The notes beneath the pieces were generated by a model. It saw nothing but the letters and a program-made list of their open reading frames with translations, did not search any database and had not been told where the DNA came from. Positions 44,029 through 52,997 of a DNA stretch of 64,000 nt are shown here, one piece after another. The stretch is from Stenotrophomonas panacihumi (GTDB lineage Bacteria > Pseudomonadota > Gammaproteobacteria > Xanthomonadales > Xanthomonadaceae): NCBI RefSeq assembly GCF_001431645.1, contig NZ_LLXU01000095.1:1-64000 (forward strand), given 5' to 3'. The first letter of the stretch is position 1. Each line of letters begins with the position of its first letter. The position numbers and the translations under genes are program-made.

Positions 44029-44799
44029 ATGCAGCCTGAATCCGTACGCGCGATCGTCACCGGCGGCGTCTCCGGCCTGGGCCTGTCCGTGGCCGCGCGC
44101 CTCGTGGCCGAGGGTGGCCGCGTGGCGCTGTTCGATGTCAACGACGACAAGGCCGCCGCCGGCGTGGCGCAGCTGGGCGAAGCCAACGCGCGCTATTTCC
44201 GCACCGATGTCACCGACGAGGCGCAGGTCGCCGCGAACGTGGCCGAGGCGGCCGCGTTCCTCGGCGGCCTCAACACGCTGGTCAACTGCGCCGGCATCCT
44301 CGGCGCCGGCCGCGTGCTCGGCAAGGAAGCGCCGATGCCGCTGGCGACCTTCCGCAATACCGTGCTGGTCAACCTGGTGGGCAGCTTCAACGTGGCCAAG
44401 GCCGCGGCGGACGTGATGCAGCACAACGCGGCCGGCGACGACGGCGAGCGCGGGGTGATCGTCAACACGGCGTCGGTGGCGGCCTATGAAGGCCAGGTCG
44501 GCCAGGCCGCCTACTCCGCCTCCAAGGGCGGCGTGGTCGGGATGACGCTGCCGATGGCGCGCGAGTTGTCGCGGTTCGGCATCCGGGTGATGACGATCGC
44601 GCCGGGCATCTTCTGGACGCCGATGGTAGATGGCATGCCCGAGGCGGTGCAGCAGTCGCTGTCGGCCTCGATTCCGTTCCCGTCGCGGCTGGGCCAGCCG
44701 GACGAGTTCGCCGACACCGTGGCCTTCATCCTGCGCAACCGCTACCTCAACGGCGAGACGATCCGCCTGGATGGGGCGGTACGGCTGGCGGCAAAGTAA
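44029..44799 (+). CDS. SDR-family 3-hydroxyacyl-CoA dehydrogenase (type II, HSD10-like)
   Basis: This 256-aa classical SDR has the cofactor loop TGGVSGLGLSV, an Asp after strand 2 (LFDVND, NAD preference), NCAG, catalytic Ser in NTASVAA, and YSASK. The long insert after the active-site region and the end GETIRLDGAVRL match bacterial homologues of HSD17B10, which oxidise 3-hydroxyacyl-CoA esters including 2-methyl-3-hydroxybutyryl-CoA in isoleucine breakdown. The start MQPESVRA is chosen to place the cofactor loop near residue 12. Substrate assignment is inference. Confidence 0.86.
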   Translation: MQPESVRAIVTGGVSGLGLSVAARLVAEGGRVALFDVNDDKAAAGVAQLGEANARYFRTDVTDEAQVAANVAEAAAFLGGLNTLVNCAGILGAGRVLGKEAPMPLATFRNTVLVNLVGSFNVAKAAADVMQHNAAGDDGERGVIVNTASVAAYEGQVGQAAYSASKGGVVGMTLPMARELSRFGIRVMTIAPGIFWTPMVDGMPEAVQQSLSASIPFPSRLGQPDEFADTVAFILRNRYLNGETIRLDGAVRLAAK

Positions 44800-44830
44800 C
44801 CCCTAGTTTCCACTCCAAGAATTTTTTGAC

Positions 44831-45397
44831 ATGAAAGCCAACGACATCAAGAAGGGCAACGTCGTCGAGTACAACAACGGCGTGTACCAGATCCGCGACA
44901 TCGAGCGCAGTTCGCCGCAGGGTCGCGGCGGCAACGTGCGCTTCCGTTTCATCATGTACAGCGTGCCGGGCGGCGCGAAGCTGGATGCCAGTTTCGATGC
45001 GGACGACAACCTGGTCGAGGTGGAGCTGCTGCGCCGCCAGGCGACGTTCTCCTACAAGGATGGCGAGGCGTTCGTGTTCCTCGACGACGAGGATTACACG
45101 CCGTACACGCTGGACGCGGACGTGGTGGGCGACGATGCCGGCTACATCACCGACGGGCTGACCGGGTTGTACGTGCAGGTGATCGACGACCAGCCGGTGG
45201 CGGTGCAGATGCCGCAGCACGTGACGCTGGAAGTGGTCGATACGCCGCCGGAACTCAAGGGCGGCACGGCGACCAAGCGGCCCAAGCCGGCCAAGCTCAA
45301 TACCGGCCTCGAAATCATGGTGCCGGAGTACATCACCAACGGGGAACGCATCCTGGTCAACACCACCACCGGCGAGTTCGGTGGGCGGGCGGATTGA
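44831..45397 (+). CDS. efpL: Elongation factor P-like protein EfpL (YeiP)
   Basis: This 188-aa protein is the EF-P paralogue YeiP/EfpL rather than EF-P itself: it has [14 protein letters not shown] at the start, an Arg in the loop where EF-P carries its modified residue ([11 protein letters not shown]), [10 protein letters not shown] in the second domain and ends in GRAD, all as in E. coli YeiP. EfpL helps ribosomes past certain proline-containing and related stalling sequences. It lies 31 nt after the SDR gene and is followed by a strong terminator. Confidence 0.92.
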   Translation: MKANDIKKGNVVEYNNGVYQIRDIERSSPQGRGGNVRFRFIMYSVPGGAKLDASFDADDNLVEVELLRRQATFSYKDGEAFVFLDDEDYTPYTLDADVVGDDAGYITDGLTGLYVQVIDDQPVAVQMPQHVTLEVVDTPPELKGGTATKRPKPAKLNTGLEIMVPEYITNGERILVNTTTGEFGGRAD

Positions 45398-45423
45398 TCT
45401 GGCCTGTTTTCCGTTTTGTTGTG

Positions 45424-45453
45424 AAGGGCGGCCTTTTGGGTCGCCCTTTTTGT
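45424..45453 (+). terminator. Intrinsic terminator after efpL
   Basis: Stem AAGGGCG / CGCCCTT (45424-45430 with 45442-45448) with a T-rich loop is followed by TTTTT and further T. It terminates rightward transcription from efpL. Confidence 0.85.
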
Positions 45454-45543
45454 TTGCGCCTTTGGTTGGCCTTCGAGGTGGATCGGCTCGCCTTGATCGC
45501 GCGCGCTGACCCAATGGATCCTCTCGACCGGATGCCGCGTTGC

Positions 45544-47346
45544 TCACTCGTCCGCCAAACGCCGCAAACGCACCTGTATTTGCGCCAGGTTGGCGTCGAT
45601 AACCTGCCAGGCTTCGCGTTGGGCCGGTGGCAGCGCTTCGCGCGCTTGCTGCCGTAATGCCGGCCAGCCTTCCGTCAGGCGCGCGTTGCGTTCGGCTAGC
45701 CGCGGGGCGAGTGCCTCGCGCTCGTCGGCCTGCGGCAATCCATAGCCGGGCACGCCCGCCAGCAATGACGCCGGCTGCGCCAGTGCGCCGGCGTCGGCCA
45801 GGAGGTCACGGACCTGCTCGCGCGCGTGGGCGGCTTCATCGTCATGCTCGCCGAGCCTGCGCTTGAGCCAGTCGCGTGCCTGCAGTTCCTGCCGTCGCTG
45901 GGCGGCTTGTTCCAGCAGCAGCAGCGCGGCTGTCGCGCGCAGGTCGGCGCGGTCTATCCATGGCGTGCGAGTTTCCGGGGGCAGGTCCAGCCATTCGCGC
46001 GCGGACTTTGCCGGCAACGCCATGCCGCTGCGGGCGACCTGGAACATGGCCTCGTAGCGCGCCTGCGCGGAGGCAAAGTAGTAGCCCTGGCGCTCGGCCG
46101 TGGCGCGGTCGGCCTGCATCGTGGCGTCGGCCAGTCCCGCGTGTTCCAGCGCGGCCAGCAGGCCCTTGGGGGTGATGCCACGCCATCGCACTGCATCGCC
46201 GATCCGCGGGTCCGCGTCGCGCAGCAGCTTCCAGGTTTCGACCGCGCAGTTGTTGCTGATGAAGGCGTAACGCCCGTCGTAACTCCAGTGCTGCTGCGCG
46301 GCCTGCGCGAGGATGGCCTCGATGCCGGCGCGGTCCAGCGATAGCGGTATCGAGGCCAGGCCGCGCAGTTCGACCTGCGTGTAGTCGTCGATCACCTGCT
46401 CCAGCGGCAGCACGAACAGGCGCGAGGGGTAGCCGCCGGTCAGCCCGCGCCAGCTGGAGAGTTGCACGTCGTCGACGAAGGCGCGGAACGAAAGCACGCG
46501 GTGCCAGGCGAGGTCGAGGCGGCAATCCGGGCCCGGCGCGCGGCCGGGGGCGCAGATCACCAGCCGCAGCATGGCGTGGCCCCAGCGGCTCATCGGGGCG
46601 TCGTTGCCTTCGGCGAACAGGTAGTCGATGGCGTAGACGCGGGAAGGATCCAGCGACAGCCAGCCGAGCTGTCCGTCGCCGCCCTCCCCCTGCAACAACG
46701 GCAACGTCGCATCGCATGCCGTGCGCGGGGTCGGCGCCGCGCCGAGGCGCGCCTGGAACCACTTCGCCAGCGCGGGGCGACGGCAGGCGTAGTCGGCGTC
46801 GAGGACGTAGTGCTCGAGGTTCACCGCCACGAATTCGCGTGGGTCGGTCAGTTCGTAGGGGTCCGGGCTGCGGTCGCGCATGGCGTTGGCGCCACGCCCG
46901 GGCCATGCGCGGCGACGCGGCCAGCCGGCGAGATCGCGTAACCGGGCATCGCGCGACAGGCCGCCTTGCGGACCGCGATCGAGGACGTGCGCCAGCTCAT
47001 GGATCAGCGTCGACAACGCCAGCCGCGCGGCCGGGTCGTGGTCCGGGTCGACCGGCGCGCTCGCCCACGCCGCCAGCAAGCGGCGGTCGATGCGGATCTG
47101 CGTACCGAACGTGCGTCCGCCCACGTGCGCCGGCAGGTCGTCGCGCGGCAGGAGGATCAGGTCGGCCGGCAGCGCCTGTGCCCATGCGTCAGGCAGCCGC
47201 GTGCGCGCGGCATCGAGCAGCCGCGCCGCGGCGAGATCGTCTTCGGATGCGCCGGCCGCGAAGGCCGGCATCGCCAGCGCCAGCCAGGCCATGCCCAGCC
47301 AGCGCCATGGACGGCGTGCGCGCGGCGCCCGGCCGCGCGGGATCAC
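45544..47346 (-). CDS. DUF4105 periplasmic protein with an added HExxH motif
   Basis: This 600-aa exported protein has a signal segment (WLGMAWLALAMPAFAAGA, residues 16-33). Residues about 35-200 form a domain with the zinc-peptidase-like motif HELAH (116-120) in TLIHELAHVLD. The central part (about 230-420) matches DUF4105, with RWGHAMLRL and the Asn-Asn-Cys of FISNNCAVETW, the putative thiol active site related to NlpC/P60-type and lipoprotein N-acyltransferase-like (Lnb) periplasmic domains. The C-terminal 150 residues are helical and charged. It starts with GTG overlapping the stop of the DUF2388 gene (GTGA). Function unknown; an envelope lipid or peptide processing role is inferred. Confidence 0.85.
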   Translation of the reverse strand: MIPRGRAPRARRPWRWLGMAWLALAMPAFAAGASEDDLAAARLLDAARTRLPDAWAQALPADLILLPRDDLPAHVGGRTFGTQIRIDRRLLAAWASAPVDPDHDPAARLALSTLIHELAHVLDRGPQGGLSRDARLRDLAGWPRRRAWPGRGANAMRDRSPDPYELTDPREFVAVNLEHYVLDADYACRRPALAKWFQARLGAAPTPRTACDATLPLLQGEGGDGQLGWLSLDPSRVYAIDYLFAEGNDAPMSRWGHAMLRLVICAPGRAPGPDCRLDLAWHRVLSFRAFVDDVQLSSWRGLTGGYPSRLFVLPLEQVIDDYTQVELRGLASIPLSLDRAGIEAILAQAAQQHWSYDGRYAFISNNCAVETWKLLRDADPRIGDAVRWRGITPKGLLAALEHAGLADATMQADRATAERQGYYFASAQARYEAMFQVARSGMALPAKSAREWLDLPPETRTPWIDRADLRATAALLLLEQAAQRRQELQARDWLKRRLGEHDDEAAHAREQVRDLLADAGALAQPASLLAGVPGYGLPQADEREALAPRLAERNARLTEGWPALRQQAREALPPAQREAWQVIDANLAQIQVRLRRLADE

Positions 47347-47642
47347 AGGGCGAGCAGGCGCCGTGCCAGGGCCAGGTCGTCGGCCTGCACGGCGCCGGTG
47401 TCGCGCGCGCGCAGCTGGCGCAGCGCCGCTTCCAGGCGCGCGCTGCGCAGCTGGCCGTCGCTGGCGACGAAAGCCGCCGCGTCGTCGCGCGCGGCCAGCA
47501 ACACCTTGTCATCGCCGGACGTGCTGCCCGAGGACGCCGAGGAACCGGCCGAGGACGCACCGGCGGAAGTACCGGCAAAACTGCTGGCCAGCGCGGTCGC
47601 CGGCAGGATGAACAGGGCGCAGAGCAGAAGCGGACGGATCAT
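47343..47642 (-). CDS. DUF2388-family small secreted protein
   Basis: This 99-aa protein has a signal peptide (RPLLLCALFILPATALAS), a Ser/Gly/Ala-rich linker and the conserved core AARDDAAAFVASDGQLRSARLEAAL (quoted in parts: AARDDAAAFVASDG and RLEAALRQLR), the hallmark of DUF2388. Proteins of this family occur next to DUF4105 genes in pseudomonads too. The two genes overlap by 4 nt here, supporting joint function in the periplasm. No activity is known. The ATG at 47642 directly precedes the signal peptide. Confidence 0.85.
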   Translation of the reverse strand: MIRPLLLCALFILPATALASSFAGTSAGASSAGSSASSGSTSGDDKVLLAARDDAAAFVASDGQLRSARLEAALRQLRARDTGAVQADDLALARRLLAL

Positions 47643-47710
47643 GGTGCGTAGCGAGGCGTGGGGATCGAAGGGCGCAAGCGTAACCGCACGACGCAAGGGC
47701 GTCGATGCGC

Positions 47711-49099
47711 TCAGGCGTCGAACAGCTTGCCGGGATTCAGCAGGCCCTTCGGGTCGAACACCTGCTTCACCCCGCGCATCAGGGCAATTTCCGCCGCGCT
47801 GCGCGTGCCTTCCAGGTACGGCTTCTTGACCAGGCCAATGCCGTGCTCGGCCGAGATGCTGCCCTCGAATTCGGACAGCACCTGCGCCAGCAGCTTGGTG
47901 ACGTGCTCGCAGGCGGTGATGAACTCGGCATCACCGTAGCCGTCAGGCTTGAGCACGTTGATGTGCAGGTTGCCGTCGCCGATGTGGCCGAACCACACCA
48001 CTTCGAAATCCGGGTAGGCCTCGCCCAGCAGCGCCTGCGTGCGCTCCAGGAACGCCGGCATCGCCGAGATGCGCACGGAGATGTCGTTCTTGTAGGGCTT
48101 GTAGCGGGCCACGGCCTCGGTGATGCCCTCGCGCAGGCGCCACAGCTGCTGGGCCTGGGCCTCGCTCTGGCTGATCACGCCATCCAGCACCCAGCCCTGC
48201 GTCATGCAGTCCTCGAAGGCCGCCAGCGCGGCGGCCTCCTGGGCATCGTCGCCGGCGGCGTATTCGGTGACGACGTAGAACGGGTAGACCTGGTCGAACG
48301 GCGCCTGCGCGCCGTGCGCCAGCACGTGGCCAAGCGCGCGGTCGGTGAAGAATTCGAACGCCTCCAGCCGCAGGCGCGCGCGGAAGGCGGAGAACACCTG
48401 CATCAGCACTTCGAACGAAGGCAGCGCCAGCAGCATGACGTTGGCCGGCGGCGGCGGTTCGGTGAGCCGCAGCGTGGCTTCCACCACGATGCCCAGGGTG
48501 CCCTCCGAGCCGACCAGCAGCTGGCGGAAGTCGTAGCCGCTGGAGTTCTTGACCAGGGCGCGGTTGAGATCCAGCACCTCGCCGGCGCCGGTCACCACCT
48601 TCAGCCCGGCGATCCACTCGCGCGTGTTGCCGTAGCGGATCACCCGGATGCCGCCGGCATTGGTGGCGATGTTGCCGCCGATCGAGCACGAGCCGCGCGC
48701 GGCGAAATCCACCGGGTAGATCAGCCCCTGCTCCAGCGCGGCGTTGTGCACGGCTTCCAGCACCATGCCGGCCTGCACGGTGAGCGTGCGGTCCACGGCG
48801 TTGAAGTCGAGCACCTGGTTCATGCGCTCCAGGCTCAGCACCAGTTCGCCGTTCGCCGCGACCGCGCCGCCGGACAGGCCGGTGCGCCCGCCGGAGGGCA
48901 CGACCGCCACGCCTTCGGCATTGGCCCACTGCACGACGGCCTGCACCTCGGCCACCGAGGCCGGCAGCGCGATGGCCAGCGGCGCGGGCGTCCAGCGCCG
49001 GGTCCAGTCGCGGCCGTAGTGTTCCAGGTCGGCGGGGTCGGTCTTCAGGCGCAGGCCGTGGACGGCGCGTTCCAGCGAGGCGATGCGGGGGTCGGTCAT
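47711..49099 (-). CDS. FAD-linked oxidase, probable D-2-hydroxyglutarate dehydrogenase
   Basis: This 462-aa flavoprotein has the PCMH-type FAD-binding domain (VVPSGGRTGLSGG, DFAARGSCSIGGNIATNAGG) and the C-terminal FAD-oxidase domain (WFGHIGDGNLHINVL, EHGIGLVKKPYL with metal-binding His). It belongs to the D-lactate/D-2-hydroxyglutarate dehydrogenase group. It is divergent from serA; in Pseudomonas stutzeri D-2-hydroxyglutarate dehydrogenase is functionally coupled to SerA, which makes D-2-hydroxyglutarate to regenerate NAD+ (established knowledge). That placement favours D-2-hydroxyglutarate as substrate; D-lactate or glycolate remain possible. Start at MTDPRIASLE. Confidence 0.87.
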   Translation of the reverse strand: MTDPRIASLERAVHGLRLKTDPADLEHYGRDWTRRWTPAPLAIALPASVAEVQAVVQWANAEGVAVVPSGGRTGLSGGAVAANGELVLSLERMNQVLDFNAVDRTLTVQAGMVLEAVHNAALEQGLIYPVDFAARGSCSIGGNIATNAGGIRVIRYGNTREWIAGLKVVTGAGEVLDLNRALVKNSSGYDFRQLLVGSEGTLGIVVEATLRLTEPPPPANVMLLALPSFEVLMQVFSAFRARLRLEAFEFFTDRALGHVLAHGAQAPFDQVYPFYVVTEYAAGDDAQEAAALAAFEDCMTQGWVLDGVISQSEAQAQQLWRLREGITEAVARYKPYKNDISVRISAMPAFLERTQALLGEAYPDFEVVWFGHIGDGNLHINVLKPDGYGDAEFITACEHVTKLLAQVLSEFEGSISAEHGIGLVKKPYLEGTRSAAEIALMRGVKQVFDPKGLLNPGKLFDA

Positions 49100-49289
49100 C
49101 GTCGATGCGGCAAGGAAAGAAAGCGTGACAGCCTGCCAGCGCGGCGCGATGGCGTCCAGCCGCATGCACGCGCGTGCTTCGATACAGCTGAAACCATTGC
49201 GCGACAAGGGCTTGCACGATGTGGCGGCGCACCAAAAAGGGCCGCGCTCTGGCATAGTGACCGCCCGCACCAAGCCAGCCTCCGTTGCC

Positions 49290-50531
49290 ATGTCGCCGAA
49301 GAAGACGTCGTTCCCCAAGCAGGACATCCGCGTGTTGTTGCTCGAAGGCGTCAGCCAGACCGCGGTGGACACGTTCCGCGCGGCGGGCTATTCGCAGATC
49401 GAGGTGCACGCCAAGTCGCTGCCGGAGGACGAGCTGAAGGCCCGCATCGCCGAGGCGCACATCGTCGGCATCCGTTCGCGCACCCACCTCACCGCCGAGG
49501 TGCTGGCCGAGGCCAAGCGGCTGATCGCCATCGGCTGCTTCTGCATCGGCACCAACCAGGTCGACCTGGACGCGGCCGAACTGGCCGGCATCCCGGTGTT
49601 CAACGCGCCCTACTCCAACACCCGCAGCGTGGCCGAGCTGGTGATCGCCGAGGCGATCCTGCTGCTGCGCGGCATCCCGCAGAAGAACGCCGAATGCCAC
49701 CGCGGCGGCTGGTCCAAGAGCGCGTCCGGCAGCCACGAGACCCGTGGCAAGACGCTGGGCATCATCGGCTACGGCCACATCGGTACCCAGGTCGGCGTGC
49801 TGGCCGAGGCGCTGGGCATGCAGGTGCTCTTCCACGACATCGAAACCAAGCTCTCGCTGGGCAACGCGCGCCCGGCCACCGACCTGGACGACCTGCTCGC
49901 CCATTCGGACGTGGTCACGCTGCACGTGCCGGAGCTGGCCTCCACGAAGAACATGTTCGGCGCCGCGCAGATCGCGAAGATGAAGCGTGGCGCGCACCTC
50001 ATCAATGCCTCGCGCGGCACCGTCGTCGATATCGAAGCGCTGGACGCGGCCCTGCGCGAAGGCCACCTGGGTGGCGCGGCGGTGGACGTGTTCCCGGTGG
50101 AGCCCAAGGGCAACGGCGATGCCTTCGTCTCGCCGCTGACCGCGCACGACAACGTGATCCTGACCCCGCACGTCGGCGGCAGCACGCTGGAGGCGCAGGA
50201 CAACATCGGCATCGAGGTGGCGGCCAAGCTGGTGCGCTACAGCGACAACGGCAGCACGCTGTCGGCGGTGAACTTCCCGGAAGTCACCCTGCCCGAGCAC
50301 GCCGACAGCCTGCGGCTGCTGCACATCCACCGCAACGTGCCGGGCGTGCTGTCGCAGATCAACGAACTGTTCTCGCGCCACCACGTCAACATCGACGGCC
50401 AGTTCCTGCGCACCGATGCGAAGGTGGGCTACGTGGTGATCGACATCACCGCCGACGAAGCGCAGGCGGCGGTCATCAAGGACGAGCTGGCGGCCATCCC
50501 GGGCACGCTGCGCACCCGCATCCTGTATTGA
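49290..50531 (+). CDS. serA: D-3-phosphoglycerate dehydrogenase
   Basis: SerA oxidises 3-phosphoglycerate in the first step of serine synthesis. It has 413 aa (E. coli 410) with the NAD-binding loop GIIGYGHIGTQVG, catalytic Arg in NASRGTVVD, catalytic His in TPHVGGSTLEAQ and a C-terminal ACT domain (HIHRNVPGVLSQINELF) that binds serine for feedback inhibition. The short C-terminus without an intervening domain is the E. coli-type SerA. The ATG at 49290 is chosen from family alignment. It is divergent from the D-2-hydroxyglutarate-dehydrogenase-like gene. Confidence 0.96.
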   Translation: MSPKKTSFPKQDIRVLLLEGVSQTAVDTFRAAGYSQIEVHAKSLPEDELKARIAEAHIVGIRSRTHLTAEVLAEAKRLIAIGCFCIGTNQVDLDAAELAGIPVFNAPYSNTRSVAELVIAEAILLLRGIPQKNAECHRGGWSKSASGSHETRGKTLGIIGYGHIGTQVGVLAEALGMQVLFHDIETKLSLGNARPATDLDDLLAHSDVVTLHVPELASTKNMFGAAQIAKMKRGAHLINASRGTVVDIEALDAALREGHLGGAAVDVFPVEPKGNGDAFVSPLTAHDNVILTPHVGGSTLEAQDNIGIEVAAKLVRYSDNGSTLSAVNFPEVTLPEHADSLRLLHIHRNVPGVLSQINELFSRHHVNIDGQFLRTDAKVGYVVIDITADEAQAAVIKDELAAIPGTLRTRILY

Positions 50532-50731
50532 CCGTGCGGCTGGCGCGTTAGGATGTCTAAGGCTTCGGATCAAAGACTTAGGTAGCGAAATTTTCCCGGA
50601 CCACCCTCTGTAAGCGCCTGATCCACCTAGTCGAGCTCGTAAGTTTTCCCGGATCTTGGGAGCCCTTCAGGGCAACGCGACATACAATCTGGACCGACCA
50701 GGCTTTTGTAGACACCTAGGAGCCATACTTT

Positions 50732-50855
50732 ATGGCAATAACCGAGGTGCCCATGAGCAACAACAAGCAGTACACGGATGAGTTCCGCAGCGAGGCGGTG
50801 AAGCAGGTGCTCGAGCGTGGCTTCACGGTGGTGGACGTGGCCGCGCGGATCGGGT
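50732..50855 (+). pseudogene. Truncated IS3-family orfA transposase remnant
   Basis: The frame opens MAITEVPMSNNKQYTDEF, with the helix-turn-helix start typical of IS3-family OrfA (YTDEFRSEAVKQVLERG, DVAARIG). Homology stops after IG, where the second helix (normally V-x-x-x-x-L-Y-x-W) should follow; the frame then runs into unrelated sequence. A promoter-like TACAAT lies at 50684-50689. No orfB is present. Only about 41 of roughly 90-100 codons survive. Confidence 0.75.
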
Positions 50856-50887
50856 GGCTGCTTTCGGCCAGGAGCGGACCAGAGGAG

Positions 50888-51577
50888 TCACCTCGTTCGA
50901 GCCCAGAAAGAGAGCGAAACCCCATCATGCGGGAACTGTGCGATGGCGTGTTCCTTCAACATTTCCACCAATCTTGCTACAAGCTCGCAAGCCAGGACGC
51001 CTTGGCCTTTCAGCGCGACGAACGCATCAACCTGATAGAAGATCTGAGATCTGTCCACAGCAGTGTCGGGGGCGATCTTCTTGAGTCTTCCTCGGACAGA
51101 ATACGGCTCGAAAAATAGCGAGTGAGCGTAGTCGTTGCGCAACTTCCTCAAAGCCGCAATCTCCAAACAATCATCCTTCAGCGGCCAACCCACTTGAATG
51201 CCTTGCTCGTAATAATGCTGCCAAGCCAACTCTGCAGGCTTTCGCGAGTAATCTAGCTTCTTCTCAATGCGCAAGTGCTCCGCAAGGAACGAGGCGCAAT
51301 GCTCGACTGCACCTTGAAGTACCGACCAAGCTGCAACAACTAGCTGCCCGTCTAGGTACACCTCATACTTCGCGTGCTGGTACTCCTCGACCTGGTACTC
51401 GCAATCAAAGTCCTCCTGCGAATATCCGGCCTGCGCACAACGCGGACCGATGCAAGCTCTATGGCGTTCCCAACGCGACTCAAGCAGGCCGCTCATCTCC
51501 TTGGCGTACGCGAGAAGATCCCCTGCCTCACCCAAATGCATCAATCTAGCGTCATACGCAGGAAGCTTGGCCACCAC
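50888..51577 (-). CDS. Uncharacterised protein with HEPN-like R-x4-H motif
   Basis: This 229-aa predicted cytoplasmic, mostly helical protein is not one I recognise. Its central sequence LRKLRNDYAHSLF contains R147-N-D-Y-A-H152, the R-x4-6-H motif of HEPN-domain proteins, preceded by a helix with conserved-looking Trp/Ala/Leu spacing, as in HEPN folds. Many HEPN proteins are RNases used in toxin-antitoxin or anti-phage systems, but others are not nucleases; no antitoxin (MNT-type) gene adjoins it. Composition is lower GC than the core genome. The start is uncertain: GTG at 51577 is listed, with the ATG at 51541 possible. Confidence 0.55.
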   Translation of the reverse strand: MVAKLPAYDARLMHLGEAGDLLAYAKEMSGLLESRWERHRACIGPRCAQAGYSQEDFDCEYQVEEYQHAKYEVYLDGQLVVAAWSVLQGAVEHCASFLAEHLRIEKKLDYSRKPAELAWQHYYEQGIQVGWPLKDDCLEIAALRKLRNDYAHSLFFEPYSVRGRLKKIAPDTAVDRSQIFYQVDAFVALKGQGVLACELVARLVEMLKEHAIAQFPHDGVSLSFWARTR

Positions 51578-51830
51578 GCACCTATGTGTGGTTATTCGAC
51601 ATCGCCAGCCCGGGCTTAGCGAGGGCGCTCTTCAATTGGCTTACCGAAGTAGGCCCTAGTATCCGCCCAGTCAGGCAATGACTTAGCTGACATCGGCCCA
51701 CCACCCCGCTATCGCACGACACCGAGGTTACAGCACTTCCGAACGGATAAAGCGACGCTCGCAAGGGAAGTGCAGCACGTCTCGCCCGCCACCTCGAGTC
51801 TTACCTGCGACCAACGTGAGCTTGGCACCG
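51578..51830. other. Low-GC intergenic stretch in the accessory segment
   Basis: Short frames here (for example a 60-codon one at 51582-51764) lack a ribosome-binding site and show no recognisable family. No terminator or repeat was identified with confidence. Confidence 0.4.
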
Positions 51831-52997
51831 TCATTCCGGCCCTCGGATCATGCCGTCAACCGGCCACCACTCTGCCGCCGTGCCATCAGGAAGCGCGACG
51901 AATCCTTCTTCCTCGGTTCGATCGACAATCCCGAACATCTCGCGTGTGTTTGCGCTCGTGCCAGGCCTACTATTGAATGCCGCAATCGCGGCAAGCGCCC
52001 CCTCCAGATCGTTTCGTGCAACAGCGCGGATCAGATCACTCGAGATGAAGTGCACCGGCCTCACATGTTCGTACCAGCGCTCACGCCTGGATTGGAGACC
52101 GACCTTCACAGCTACGCCGTGCCTCCCAACCTCGGGCAGGAGCTCCACGAGCTGCATGCGTTCACGCGTCTGCTCAGGATCCACCAGCGCAGCTGCCAGT
52201 TCGAACTCGCCTGCAGCCAAGGCCCAGCTGGCGGCGTGATGCCGCAGGAGGGCCAACTGTTTGGGTGCATCCAGTTCCGTTCCCGTCTTCGCGGGAGGAT
52301 CGACAACTACGGCGAGACTCGGGCCCTTCTCGACCAGCCCAAAACTGACGGCGTACTTGTTGGCGACGACGGCGGTGGAGCCGTGGAGATTCAGCCAATC
52401 AACACCCGCGGTGGTCTGCTCCAATCCGTCGGCCAAGCCGCTTCTCCAACTCGTGCCGCTGGCGTGCTCAAGGATCATCCCCTTGCTCTCAAGCAGGACG
52501 ACGTCCTTGAGCGCTCCCGTCGCCGCCATGAAGTCCGGTCGCTTGTTGAATGCCTTCGGCGCTGGAACGGGTGCCGCGAGCAGCCCGCAGCCAACCCCGA
52601 AGTCGACCACGGCCGACATCTTCAGCTTCTCGGTCGCGTAGAGCCACGTCATCGCTTGGCCCAGGTCGCCAGCCAACGCAGTCCGAGACGAGTCGCGCAG
52701 CGTCTGCAACAGGTGAGGCTGCGCACGAAGCTCATTGCCCTGCCAGAGGCAGGCCTCACGGACGCGGGCATACGCCGACAAGGCGCGCCAGAAGCCGGTT
52801 CTCTGGTTGGGCGCGAGCGTTGCTCCGGACCTGGCAAGCGCCATTGTGAGCTTGAGCGCATTCACTACGACAGGAACCGCGCCGACGCATCCCTTGGGGG
52901 GCTTTCCACCGCGCTTCATTCTTGGCACTACACGTGCGCCGCTGGTGGCTACGTGCGAATTCTCGAACTCCCAGAAACTGACGGTTCCTTTCTGCAC
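51831..52997 (-). CDS. Uncharacterised 388-aa protein with PD-(D/E)xK-like motif
   Basis: I do not recognise the family. The first 120 residues are helical and basic; the middle contains NKRPDF (P154-D155) followed 14 residues later by LLESKG (E170-x-K172), the spacing of a PD-(D/E)xK nuclease core, with a preceding strand (MSAVVDFGVG). The C-terminal half is helical and rich in Ala/Leu/Glu (HAASWALAAGEFELAAALVD). There are no membrane segments. It stands alone on the minus strand. The GTG at 52997 follows an AAGGGGGG tract; an internal ATG at 52919 is possible. A restriction or defence nuclease is a hypothesis only. Confidence 0.55.
   Translation of the reverse strand: MQKGTVSFWEFENSHVATSGARVVPRMKRGGKPPKGCVGAVPVVVNALKLTMALARSGATLAPNQRTGFWRALSAYARVREACLWQGNELRAQPHLLQTLRDSSRTALAGDLGQAMTWLYATEKLKMSAVVDFGVGCGLLAAPVPAPKAFNKRPDFMAATGALKDVVLLESKGMILEHASGTSWRSGLADGLEQTTAGVDWLNLHGSTAVVANKYAVSFGLVEKGPSLAVVVDPPAKTGTELDAPKQLALLRHHAASWALAAGEFELAAALVDPEQTRERMQLVELLPEVGRHGVAVKVGLQSRRERWYEHVRPVHFISSDLIRAVARNDLEGALAAIAAFNSRPGTSANTREMFGIVDRTEEEGFVALPDGTAAEWWPVDGMIRGPE

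Noticed and set aside
44831..45397. Canonical elongation factor P (efp)
   Set aside because: Residues and the GRAD end match the YeiP/EfpL paralogue instead.
47943..50573. 876-codon antisense frame across serA and its neighbour
   Set aside because: Spans two well-supported genes and their promoter region; no recognisable domain.
50853..51118. Continuation of the orfA frame as a 128-aa protein
   Set aside because: After the break the frame runs antisense to the HEPN-like gene and has no orfA similarity.
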